Assembly: GCA_002392835.1 (NCBI GenBank)
Contig: DGHX01000172.1
Location: 1-29,395 of the forward strand
Origin: Prevotella sp. UBA3837
GTDB lineage: Bacteria > Bacteroidota > Bacteroidia > Bacteroidales > Bacteroidaceae
Direction: 5' to 3'
DNA length: 29,395 nucleotides
Translations under genes and position numbers: made by a program
In this document: positions 16,858 through 23,995 of the stretch, piece after piece
Layout of the letters: each line of letters begins with the position of its first letter
Position numbering within the stretch: the stretch's first letter is position 1
The notes under the pieces: model-generated
Database searches by the model: none
Seen by the model: only the letters and a program-made list of their open reading frames with translations
What the model was told of the DNA's origin: nothing

Positions 16858-19317
16858 ATGGAACGAAAGCATACTATACAAGCGAAGGACAGCATACATG
16901 CCATCATGCATGCATGCACGCATTTGCTCTGCTTGGCCCTGCTTCTGCTGACCGCCGGTTGCACGGGCGAGGAGGAGCTGGCGGAGCTGCTGCCCCCTGT
17001 CCCTACGGCGCCCACGGCCGACGGCGAGGAGGACGGCGAGGTGCAGGTGCGCATTGGTTTCGACCTGCCCGGCGAAGAGCCGCTGAGCTCCGATGCTGCC
17101 ACACGCGCCAGCGTGGTAGGCGGAACGGAGGACAACACAGAGTATGTGAAGACGCTCTATATGGTCTGCTTCACCAGGGACGGCATCTACCTTGGCTACC
17201 GCCAAGCCACGCTTGTTGACCAGGAAGGGCCCTACACCCACGACGGCGTAACCTGTCAGGGGCGCGAGCTGTTCGAAGGCACCGTGCCCGCACGTACCGC
17301 CCGCATACACTTCGTGGGCAACGTAAACCCAGCGAAGAGCATCCCCGGCAACGACCACATCGGCGGTAACGAGAACACACTGGTGAAATCGGCCCTGATG
17401 GCCGTCAACGCCACCGACAACGACCGCATCTGCTACTGGGGATTCCATGGCGAGAACAGCTCAGAGGCCATGCGCGACTGGCTGCGCGTGGTGGTGATGA
17501 AATATGCCTTCATTGAAAATGCCACTGGCAACAAAGTATTCTTCAAACTGGTTAATGACAAGTATTATGACAAAAACGACCAGGAGGTGGACGTAACCTC
17601 AGGCTATGAGAAGGCCTACATGAAGAATGACAATAACCAGTACTTAGACGTGAATGGCAACGTGACCACCAACCCCGACAACTACGTACAGGAATACATG
17701 ACGGACTACATCAAGCGTGAGGGTTCCATCGTACACTTAGTGCGCGACCGTGCCCGCATCGAGTTCGGCCACATGTTCGACTATTACCGTGCGCAGAAGA
17801 CAACGGTCAACATCGACGGCGAAAATGTGGAGCTGGATGCTAACACTGCCGACTACAAAATTCTGCAGGTGGACTGGATTCTTGCCAACGGCCTGGACCA
17901 TGGCTACATAGCCCCTTTCTGCCAGAGTGCCTCAGCCGACCACTTCAAGGACTACTATTTCGTCGATGGCGGCGTGCTCACACTGGCTACCGACCGTCTG
18001 ACTGCTTATGACAAGAGCGACGGCGCACGCTATACGCCAACAGAAGAGGATATGGTAACCATCTATAATTCCTCGCAGAACAGCAACCCGCTGCAGTGCT
18101 CGGTCAGCAATCCACTCTTCCTGTTCGAGGATGAGAACGATGCTGAAAACCCACCAAAGATTATCCTTCGCGTGAAATACCAGAAGCATCGTAACCAGAC
18201 AAGCACAGCCGATCAGGTGACGAAATACCACACGCTGATGTTGCTCGACAGTAGCAACAAGCCCTGCAAGATACGGCGCAACCACACTTACAAGCTCGAC
18301 ATCTATGGACTGCCGTGGGAGGGCTTAGGCTACATGACCTTCAACGAAGCTGTCAACAGCGTGGAGTATGCCAACAACCGCACGGTGAGCATCAACGACA
18401 AGGTACCCGACGTGAACGACGGCAACTACCTGATGAGCATTAGTGGCGACACATACCTGCTCTACCAAGACCCCAGCCTGACAGAGAGCACCCAAGAAGT
18501 GACCTTCACCTACAAGGCCCTTAACGATGCTGTGAACACCAGCGGCATCACGACCAGCAATTTCACTGCGAAATGGAAGGAGCCATTTGCGGGAGAATCA
18601 TTTGCCAGCCCTGATATAACGGTAGAACAGGTCAGCAACGACGGAACAACCTTTACCGGTAAGATAAAGTTCACCTTAGGTACTGTCATTAATACGGCAC
18701 TACAAGGCGGAACGATAGAGCTGCACGACATCAACTCGAATCTGACACGCTTCATCAACGTCTATACCATCACGCAGTTCAGCTTTCTGCCCTCAGGGGC
18801 AACAGCCATAACCCTGGAGCGCGATGGCACCAACACACGCACGGTGAGCGGCGTCAGCTGCCCTACCTATAAGATGACGCTGAAAATTCCCGGCAACTAT
18901 CCCGTAGGACTCTATCCAATCGACATCTACATGGCCACGACGACCCTCAACCCATTCAAATGCGTCAAAGACGACGGGACGGAGGATACGTCCATCGGCG
19001 TGGTGATGGAAGGTACTGAGAACGGCAATAAGGTGAATGGCGAGACACTGGAGGGCATGAGCTATACCACCTCCGGCAACGCATGGAACTACCGCGCAAC
19101 GGGCTCGCCATGGAACTATTGGTACACCTATGAACTGGGCATGAAGCCGACAGTGGACAACGACGGTGTCAGCACCGAGGACACACGCGACCACACCTAT
19201 ACCATCTATTTCGATGATGTTCGCGGACTGCGTGCTGCTGGAAACCGAGCCAGCGACCTTGGGCTGTTCCTAAAAATCAAGTACTTTGGACCGGCAGTAG
19301 CTGTCACCACAAACTGA
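16858..19317 (+). CDS. Large fimbrillin-like lipoprotein, last gene of the pilus operon
   Basis: This 819-residue protein begins with a signal peptide ending in LTAGC (Cys35), then VQVRIGFDLPGE and a candidate cleavage site AATR83-AS, the same plan as the four other pilus subunits. The middle part has VRDRARIEFGHMFD and NHTYKLDIYGLPWEGLGY, strands like those of DUF4906-type pilus proteins. The C-terminus has repeated Ig-like beta segments (MTLKIPGNYPVGLYPIDIY; TYTIYFDDVRG). The frame is open from a GTG at 16816, and ATGs at 16858 and 16906 both keep the signal peptide; 16858 gives a basic n-region. The strong terminator 8 bp downstream marks the operon end. A stalk or tip role is inferred from position only. 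Confidence 0.72.
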   Translation: MERKHTIQAKDSIHAIMHACTHLLCLALLLLTAGCTGEEELAELLPPVPTAPTADGEEDGEVQVRIGFDLPGEEPLSSDAATRASVVGGTEDNTEYVKTLYMVCFTRDGIYLGYRQATLVDQEGPYTHDGVTCQGRELFEGTVPARTARIHFVGNVNPAKSIPGNDHIGGNENTLVKSALMAVNATDNDRICYWGFHGENSSEAMRDWLRVVVMKYAFIENATGNKVFFKLVNDKYYDKNDQEVDVTSGYEKAYMKNDNNQYLDVNGNVTTNPDNYVQEYMTDYIKREGSIVHLVRDRARIEFGHMFDYYRAQKTTVNIDGENVELDANTADYKILQVDWILANGLDHGYIAPFCQSASADHFKDYYFVDGGVLTLATDRLTAYDKSDGARYTPTEEDMVTIYNSSQNSNPLQCSVSNPLFLFEDENDAENPPKIILRVKYQKHRNQTSTADQVTKYHTLMLLDSSNKPCKIRRNHTYKLDIYGLPWEGLGYMTFNEAVNSVEYANNRTVSINDKVPDVNDGNYLMSISGDTYLLYQDPSLTESTQEVTFTYKALNDAVNTSGITTSNFTAKWKEPFAGESFASPDITVEQVSNDGTTFTGKIKFTLGTVINTALQGGTIELHDINSNLTRFINVYTITQFSFLPSGATAITLERDGTNTRTVSGVSCPTYKMTLKIPGNYPVGLYPIDIYMATTTLNPFKCVKDDGTEDTSIGVVMEGTENGNKVNGETLEGMSYTTSGNAWNYRATGSPWNYWYTYELGMKPTVDNDGVSTEDTRDHTYTIYFDDVRGLRAAGNRASDLGLFLKIKYFGPAVAVTTN

Positions 19318-19325
19318 CGACTGTT

Positions 19326-19356
19326 GCGGCGGGCCTTTTGCCCGCCGCCTTTTTTT
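19326..19356 (+). terminator. Intrinsic terminator of the pilus operon
   Basis: GCGGCGGGC, loop CTTTT, GCCCGCCGC and then a run of seven T. The 9-bp perfect stem with U-tract is a textbook intrinsic terminator, 8 bp after the stop codon at 19317. Confidence 0.92.
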
Positions 19357-19419
19357 AGAAAGAAACAGCATGGAGAGAAGCGAAGGACGACAGCACTTTT
19401 CCTTTTTTTACTCTGATTG

Positions 19420-19451
19420 TTTGGCCGTTTCGCAAATAAATGCTATCTTTG
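19420..19451 (+). promoter_or_regulatory. Promoter of the RAYT gene
   Basis: TTTG at 19420-19423, 20 bp, then TATCTTTG at 19444-19451 is an exact Bacteroidota -33/-7 promoter. The open frame's first ATG (19440) overlaps the -7 box, so translation must start further down. Confidence 0.75.
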
Positions 19452-19460
19452 CAGCCAGCT

Positions 19461-19518
19461 ATGGGTACGCAGGTGTCACACCGGCGGCCACCGCAAGTGA
19501 AGCACTTCTCGTACCCAT
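19461..19518 (+). repeat. Inverted repeat in the RAYT leader
   Basis: ATGGGTACG (19461-19469) and CGTACCCAT (19510-19518) are perfect 9-bp arms separated by 40 nt, entirely between the promoter and the ATG at 19542. A leader hairpin or protein-binding site is possible. Confidence 0.55.
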
Positions 19519-19541
19519 GCTTAGCGGTGAATCATCAAGCT

Positions 19542-20957
19542 ATGAGCGAGGAAGCAGAGCGGAACACAAGGAAAGAACCGGCAACGCAGCCAGACATGGG
19601 GCAGCGCTGCTATGAGCACGACTATTCCCAGGCCGGGCTGTACCATATCACCATGACAGTAGCCGAGAAAGAGGCGCAGCCGCTGGGATGCGTGAAGGGT
19701 AACGCCACCGCAGCGCCAGGAGAGGCCGACACGCCCCATGTGGCACTGTCGCCTATAGGGAAGATGGTGGAAGAAGAGCTGACGCGCAGCCTGCCTCGCC
19801 ACTATCCTATGATAGAGGTGCAGGACTATGTGGTGATGCCGGAGCATATACACTTCATCATTGAGGTGCACGGAAGCCTGAAGAGCGCTAACGGGCGCAG
19901 CACGCATTTAGGACAGGTGATGGCCGGATTCAAGAAAGGCTGCAACCGCCGTTTCTGGGCCATCACAGGTCAGGAAGCAGCAGGAGCAGCGGAAAGGCAG
20001 CGGGGGAAACCCGCTGCAGCCAACGCCAACGAGGAAGGAACCCCCACAAGCGCAGGAGCAGCGCAAGGAGCAAGCGCAGGAGCAGCGCAAGAAGCAAGCA
20101 CGGAAGCAGCGCAAGGAGCAAGCGCGGGAGCAGCGCAAGGAGCAAGCACGGAAGCAGCGCAAGGAGCAAGCACGGGAGCAGGCGTCAGTTGGTGTCCTGC
20201 GGTTTCCCCGCAGGAGCGGTGGAAGGTGCCCTCTCGGGCCGGCACCGGTCGGCCACCGCTCTTTACCCCGGGGTATGTTGACGTGATCCCCCTGCACAAA
20301 GGACAGCTGCAGACACAGCGTGAATACATCCGCAACAACCCGCGCAACCGGCTGCTGCGCCAGCAGCAGCGGCTCTTCACCGAGCGGCTTTCGGTGACAA
20401 CGGCACTGACAGTGCCCGCCCTGCGGCGGTACCTCGTTCAGGAGCGCGCCTTTCCACACTTTGAGGAGGAGCCATCATGGCAGGCACTGGCACCACGCCT
20501 GCTGACAGCAACAGCCACGCCACAGGCGGTACCATTCATTGCCCTCGACACCTACGGCAACCGACACCTGCTGGAACGACGGCTGCTGCCAGTGGTCTGC
20601 CACCGCAAGGACCTGGAGCAGTTTGAAAAGCAGCGGCGGCGGTGCATAGAGGCGGCCAGAGCGGGAGCTGTGCTGGTGTCGGCACGCATCGCCAAGGGGG
20701 AGCAGGCTATCATGGACGAGGCCATGAAGGCGGGGGCAACGGTGATACTCATACACGACAACGGATTTCCAGAGCGCTACCACCCTTCCATGGAGCGGCT
20801 GCAGCTGTGCGCCGAGGGGCGCCTGCTGATAGTAACGCCATGGCGCTACCACTATCGCCCCCAGAAAGAGGGCATCAGCCAGCCGGAGTGCAAGACCATG
20901 AACTGCGTGGCGCAGGCTCTCTGCCGGCTGAAGGACAGCTGGTGGAAGGAGGAATAG
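19542..20957 (+). CDS. REP-associated tyrosine transposase (RAYT, Y1/HUH family) with extra C-terminal domain
   Basis: RAYTs are single-copy Y1 HUH nucleases, related to IS200/IS605 transposases, that act on REP palindromes. This 471-residue protein has the start motif SQAGLYHITMTV, the metal-binding HUH pair in VMPEHIHFII (His102, His104), and the GYVDVIPLHKGQ segment. A Tyr-x-x-x-Asn-Pro motif (EYIRNNPRNRL) has Tyr262 as likely nucleophile. Residues about 151-225, between the HUH pair and the Tyr, are an insertion made of two inverted REP-like hairpins around five 8-residue AAQGAS repeats. After residue 290 comes a DprA/LOG-like Rossmann-type segment (LVSARIAKGEQAIMDEA, VILIHDNGF, AEGRLLIVTPW). 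The ATG at 19542 was chosen because earlier ATGs lie in the promoter or leader. Whether the insertion spares activity is unknown. Confidence 0.85.
   Translation: MSEEAERNTRKEPATQPDMGQRCYEHDYSQAGLYHITMTVAEKEAQPLGCVKGNATAAPGEADTPHVALSPIGKMVEEELTRSLPRHYPMIEVQDYVVMPEHIHFIIEVHGSLKSANGRSTHLGQVMAGFKKGCNRRFWAITGQEAAGAAERQRGKPAAANANEEGTPTSAGAAQGASAGAAQEASTEAAQGASAGAAQGASTEAAQGASTGAGVSWCPAVSPQERWKVPSRAGTGRPPLFTPGYVDVIPLHKGQLQTQREYIRNNPRNRLLRQQQRLFTERLSVTTALTVPALRRYLVQERAFPHFEEEPSWQALAPRLLTATATPQAVPFIALDTYGNRHLLERRLLPVVCHRKDLEQFEKQRRRCIEAARAGAVLVSARIAKGEQAIMDEAMKAGATVILIHDNGFPERYHPSMERLQLCAEGRLLIVTPWRYHYRPQKEGISQPECKTMNCVAQALCRLKDSWWKEE
19998..20025 (+). repeat. REP-like hairpin in the RAYT gene, forward copy
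   Basis: Stem CAGCGGG, loop GGAAA, stem CCCGCTG, then tail CAGCCAACG. It is translated in frame (RGKPAAANANEE). Confidence 0.85.
20049..20182 (+). repeat. 24-bp tandem repeat in the RAYT gene (5.6 copies)
   Basis: Units begin at 20049, 20073, 20097, 20121, 20145 and 20169 and alternate between AGCGC- and AGCAC-type variants. Each encodes eight residues (for example AGAAQGAS or TEAAQGAS). The array lies between the two inverted REP-like hairpins. Confidence 0.93.
20188..20215 (-). repeat. REP-like hairpin in the RAYT gene, reverse copy
   Basis: GTTGGTG followed by TCCTGCGG, loop TTTCC, CCGCAGGA. This is the reverse orientation of the forward copy at 19998, so the pair forms a BIME-like inverted arrangement inside the transposase gene. 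Confidence 0.8.
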
Positions 20958-20958
20958 T

Positions 20959-21076
20959 GCGGCGGGGAAAACCCGCCGAAACAGAACAAAGGGAAAGGCG
21001 CAGGGAAACCCGCCAAAGCAGAACAAAGGGAAAGGCGCTGGGAAAACCCGCCGAAGCAGAACAAAGGGAAAAAGAA
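20959..21076 (+). repeat. Three tandem REP-like units behind the RAYT gene
   Basis: Units start at 20961, 20997 and 21034 (spacing 36 and 37 bp). Each has GGCG, a GAAA-type loop, CCCGCC and then a conserved AGAACAAAGGGAAA. The first keeps a perfect stem (CGGCGGG, loop GAAAA, CCCGCCG); the other two have decayed left arms. They begin 2 bp after the RAYT stop and end 10 bp before the next gene. Confidence 0.88.
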
Positions 21077-21085
21077 AACAGGAAC

Positions 21086-21922
21086 ATGATGAGAAAAACA
21101 ATAACCGCAATGATGGCAGCGGTGCTGATGAACACCGCCGCATGGGGACAGCAGGTGCCACCGCCTGCGCCGGAGCGGCCGTTCCCCTACCCTGCCGTGC
21201 CTGACACGGTGAGGGAGGCGCAGCAACGGGTGGCCTATGTGCTTGAGCACTACTGGAGCCGGCATGAGTTTGATGACACTACGGCAGTGAACCGCACCTG
21301 CGAGGAACAGGGGTTCGTGGACTTCATCTTCCTGCTGCAGTATGCTGACTCGGCACTGGCAGCACGGAGTGCACAGGCGTGGGCAGACAGCATAGGACGT
21401 ACGGCAGAGCGACAGCAGCGCTTCGACGCGCTGACGGATCACTACTTAGGGAACCCCGACTCGCCGCTGCGCAACGACGCCACCTACGTACAGCTGCTGC
21501 GGGTGCTGCCAGCAACGGCGCAACGGCAGTTCCTGCTGAGACAGCTGATGATGAACCAGCGGGGTACAAAGGCGGCGGACATCACCTTCCGCCCTGACAA
21601 CGGACGGGACACGACACTGCTGGCCGAGCAACGGCTGTATGAGGTGGAGAGCCCGATGGTGCTTCTGGTCTTTCACGACCCTGACTGCGAGCACTGCCAT
21701 GAGCTGATGCCGTTCATCCGAAGCAGTCATGTGCTGCGGGCGAACAGCGAGCGGGTGCGGGTGTTCTATATTAATATTGAGGCAAAGGAGAACGCCCACA
21801 TCAGGAAGGACTACTACCTGCCTGCGCTGCCGGCCCTCTATCTGCTGGACGCTGAGAAACGGGTGCTGGTGAAAGACGGCACGCTGAAGCAGGTGGAGGA
21901 GATGGTGAGTGGTGAAAGGTGA
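21086..21922 (+). CDS. Secreted thioredoxin-like protein (DUF5106-type)
   Basis: A 278-residue protein with a signal peptide (MMRKTITAMMAAVLMNTAAWG), a helical N-terminal region like DUF5106 (AYVLEHYWSRHEFDD, FIFLLQYAD) and a C-terminal thioredoxin fold. The redox motif is Cys201-Glu-His-Cys204 in HDPDCEHCHELMPF, and LPALPALYLLD supplies the expected cis-proline strand. It probably works in the periplasm as a thiol-disulfide or resistance-type oxidoreductase; the partner is unknown. The open frame extends upstream through the RAYT gene, but only the ATG at 21086 gives a signal peptide and follows an A-rich leader. It may be co-transcribed with the RAYT across the REP-like array. It ends 6 bp before the convergent methyltransferase gene. 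Confidence 0.82.
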   Translation: MMRKTITAMMAAVLMNTAAWGQQVPPPAPERPFPYPAVPDTVREAQQRVAYVLEHYWSRHEFDDTTAVNRTCEEQGFVDFIFLLQYADSALAARSAQAWADSIGRTAERQQRFDALTDHYLGNPDSPLRNDATYVQLLRVLPATAQRQFLLRQLMMNQRGTKAADITFRPDNGRDTTLLAEQRLYEVESPMVLLVFHDPDCEHCHELMPFIRSSHVLRANSERVRVFYINIEAKENAHIRKDYYLPALPALYLLDAEKRVLVKDGTLKQVEEMVSGER

Positions 21923-21928
21923 GCGGTT

Positions 21929-22768
21929 TTATTGGATGGTTCTCTGTCTGACGGCCTCGAAGAGGAGGATGGCGGCCGAGACGGAGACATTAAGGGAGTC
22001 GAGACGGCCAAGCATGGGTATGCGGATGTGGGCCGTGGCGGCCTGCCGCCAGGCATCGGTGAGGCCGGTGGATTCTGTGCCCATGACGATGGCGGTGGGG
22101 CCGGTCATGGGGGTGTCGTAATAGGGGCGCGAGTCCTGTAGCTGGGCGGTGAGGATCTGTATGTCGTGCTGCTTCAGGAAGGCGATGCACTCTGCTGTGG
22201 TGCAGGCCACGGTGGGCACGGTGAAGATGGCTCCTATGCTGGCGCGGATGAGGTTGGGGTTATAGAGGTCGGTGAGCGGGTCACAGACGATGACGGCAGT
22301 GGCGGCGGCAGCATCAGCGGAACGAAGGACGGCACCGAGGTTGCCGGGCTTCTCCACGCTCTCAAGGATGATGAAGAGAGGGGGAGCGGAGGCAGGGCGG
22401 GCGGGGAAACCGCCCGCAGCCAACGAGGACGGAAGGAGAGCGGAAAGGGAGAGACGGCGCTCACGGACGATGGCAATGACCCCCTCAGTGCTGCCACGAT
22501 AGGCCATGCGCTCATAAAGGGAGCGGGGAAGTGTGAACACTTCCGCAGTACCAGCAGGAGCCCCAAGCGGCGAGGAGGAAACGGAGAAGGAACCGGCCAG
22601 CTCGGGACAGACGAAGAGGGAGTGAAGCTGGTAGCCGGCGGCAAGGCAGTGGTGCAGCTCACGCTGACCCTCAACCACGAAGAGGCCCTCCTCACGACGC
22701 AAGGAGGATTTCTGCTGCAAGGACAGCAAATGCTTGATGCGGGGGTTCTGGGCGCTGGTCAGATCCAT
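21929..22768 (-). CDS. TrmH/SpoU-family RNA 2'-O-methyltransferase
   Basis: SpoU enzymes methylate the 2'-OH of specific rRNA or tRNA riboses using S-adenosylmethionine through a knotted fold. All three motifs are visible: PGNLGAVLRSAD (about residues 141-152), IVMGTESTGL, and IPMLGRLDSLNVSVSAAILLFEA at the C-terminus. The N-terminus (NPRIKHLLSLQQKSSLRREEGLFVVEG) is the substrate-binding SpoU_sub type. The linker between the two domains contains a REP-like insert read as LAAGGFPARPAS near residues 116-127. At 279 residues it is slightly longer than the usual 250-260. The gene is the last of a minus-strand set behind the epimerase, separated from it by A+T-rich heptamer repeats, so it may be transcribed separately. 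The target RNA cannot be told. Confidence 0.9.
   Translation of the reverse strand: MDLTSAQNPRIKHLLSLQQKSSLRREEGLFVVEGQRELHHCLAAGYQLHSLFVCPELAGSFSVSSSPLGAPAGTAEVFTLPRSLYERMAYRGSTEGVIAIVRERRLSLSALLPSSLAAGGFPARPASAPPLFIILESVEKPGNLGAVLRSADAAAATAVIVCDPLTDLYNPNLIRASIGAIFTVPTVACTTAECIAFLKQHDIQILTAQLQDSRPYYDTPMTGPTAIVMGTESTGLTDAWRQAATAHIRIPMLGRLDSLNVSVSAAILLFEAVRQRTIQ
22397..22425 (+). repeat. REP-like hairpin in the SpoU methyltransferase gene
   Basis: Perfect 8-bp stem GCGGGCGG/CCGCCCGC, loop GGAAA, tail AGCCAACG, followed by AGGACGGAAGG as at other copies. It lies antisense to the gene but keeps its frame open, in the linker between the two domains. Confidence 0.88.
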
Positions 22769-22775
22769 CTTTTTT

Positions 22776-22858
22776 TAATGCTTAATTATTAATGCTTAAT
22801 GCTTAATTATTAATGCTCAATGCTTAATGATTAATGATTAATTAATAATGCATATTGA
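22776..22858. repeat. A+T-rich heptamer repeat between epimerase and methyltransferase genes
   Basis: About twelve 7-bp units, mostly TAATGCT, TAATTAT and TAATGAT, fill the whole gap between the two genes. It contains stop codons in several frames and could not sit inside a gene. Confidence 0.9.
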
Positions 22859-23920
22859 TTATCCGTAGAATTCTTTGTACCACTGGGCGAAGCGGCGGAG
22901 GCCTTCGCGCAGGGGGGTGCTGGGGCGGAAGCCGTAGTCGCGCTCCAGGGCTGAGGTGTCGGCAAAGGTGACGGGTACGTCGCCGGGCTGCATGGGCACG
23001 AGCTGCTTGTGGGCTTCGAAGTCGTAGTCGGCGGGAAGGACGCCGGCGGCGATGAGCTCCTGCTGCAGGATGTCGACGAAGGTAAGGAGATTCTCAGGCG
23101 ACGAGTTGCCGATGTTATAGACGGCGTATGGGGGGAGGGGAAGGCCGTCCTCGCCGAGCTGCTTCTCAGGTGCTCCCTGCATGATGCGTACCACGCCCTC
23201 TACGATGTCATCGACAAAGGTGAAATCACGGCGGCAGTTGCCGTAGTTGAAGATTTGTATGGTCTGCCCTTTCACCAGCTTGTTGGTGAAGCCGAAGTAG
23301 GCCATGTCGGGGCGGCCGGCGGGACCGTAGACGGTGAAGAAGCGGAGGCCCGTGGAGGGGATGTTATAAAGCTTGGAGTAGGCATGGGCGAGGAGCTCGT
23401 TGCTCTTCTTCGTGGCGGCATAGAGGGATACGGGGTTGTCGACCTTGTCATCGGTGCTGTAGGGCACCTTCTTGTTCGATCCGTAGACGCTGGATGAGCT
23501 GGCGTAGACGAGGTGCTCCACGCCCGTCTGTCCGTCGTCATAGCTGTGGCGGCAGGCTTCGAGGATGTTGTAGAAGCCGATGAGGTTCGACTGTATGTAG
23601 GCATCGGGGTTGGTGATGCTGTATCGCACGCCGGCCTGTGCAGCGAAGTTGACGACGACGGCGGGGCGGTAGTCGGCGAAGATGCGGTCGATGGTGGCGC
23701 GGTCGGCGATGTCGCCTCGGATGAAGGTGAAGCGGTCATCGGCGAGCTGGCGGAGGCGGTATTCCTTCAGGGCCGGGTCGTAGTAGTCGTTCATGTTGTC
23801 GATGCCTACGATGTGGGCGGAGTGGGTGTCGGCGAGGAGGCGACGGACGAGGTTGGAGCCGATGAAGCCGGCGGCGCCGGTGACGAAGATGGTTTTCTGT
23901 TCGAGGGTGATGGTTTGCAT
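22859..23920 (-). CDS. UDP-glucuronate 4-epimerase (SDR family)
   Basis: This 353-residue extended short-chain dehydrogenase/reductase likely interconverts UDP-glucuronate and UDP-galacturonate. The NAD-binding motif GAAGFIG is at residues 15-21, followed by IDNMNDYYDPALKEYRL, which is characteristic of UDP-GlcA 4-epimerases. The catalytic YxxxK is in SLYAATKKSNE, with VYASSSSVYG before it. The segments GLRFFTVYGPAGRPDMA and FNYGNCRRDFTFVDDIVEG also match this subfamily. It follows the nucleotidyltransferase and kinase genes on the same strand, which suggests one pathway for activated uronic acids. A REP-like element flanked by direct repeats lies just upstream. Other UDP-sugar epimerases are less likely. 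Confidence 0.9.
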   Translation of the reverse strand: MQTITLEQKTIFVTGAAGFIGSNLVRRLLADTHSAHIVGIDNMNDYYDPALKEYRLRQLADDRFTFIRGDIADRATIDRIFADYRPAVVVNFAAQAGVRYSITNPDAYIQSNLIGFYNILEACRHSYDDGQTGVEHLVYASSSSVYGSNKKVPYSTDDKVDNPVSLYAATKKSNELLAHAYSKLYNIPSTGLRFFTVYGPAGRPDMAYFGFTNKLVKGQTIQIFNYGNCRRDFTFVDDIVEGVVRIMQGAPEKQLGEDGLPLPPYAVYNIGNSSPENLLTFVDILQQELIAAGVLPADYDFEAHKQLVPMQPGDVPVTFADTSALERDYGFRPSTPLREGLRRFAQWYKEFYG

Positions 23921-23924
23921 GAAG

Positions 23925-23988
23925 GGGTGATTTTTAGGGAGGGCAGGCGGGGGAACCGCCTGCAGCCAACGGGTGATTTTTGGGGAGG
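23925..23988 (+). repeat. REP-like hairpin flanked by 18-bp direct repeats
   Basis: GGGTGATTTTTAGGGAGG (23925-23942) and GGGTGATTTTTGGGGAGG (23971-23988) differ at one base and enclose the hairpin GCAGGCGG, GGGAA, CCGCCTGC with tail AGCCAAC. It lies in the short gap between the nucleotidyltransferase and epimerase genes. Confidence 0.85.
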
Positions 23989-23995
23989 CAGAGCG

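Noticed and set aside
19326..19356. Counting this hairpin as another REP-like copy
   Set aside because: The loop is CTTTT, the GCAGCCAACG tail is missing and a T run follows, so it is an ordinary terminator.
19440..19541. Earlier ATGs (19440, 19461) for the RAYT
   Set aside because: The first overlaps the -7 promoter box; the second lies at the predicted transcript start inside an inverted repeat, and the added residues have no family similarity.
20049..20182. CRISPR-like array in the transposase gene
   Set aside because: It is a direct 24-bp tandem repeat without spacers, translated in frame.
20642..21085. Upstream extension of the thioredoxin-like gene
   Set aside because: It overlaps the RAYT gene in another frame and would bury the signal peptide found at 21086.
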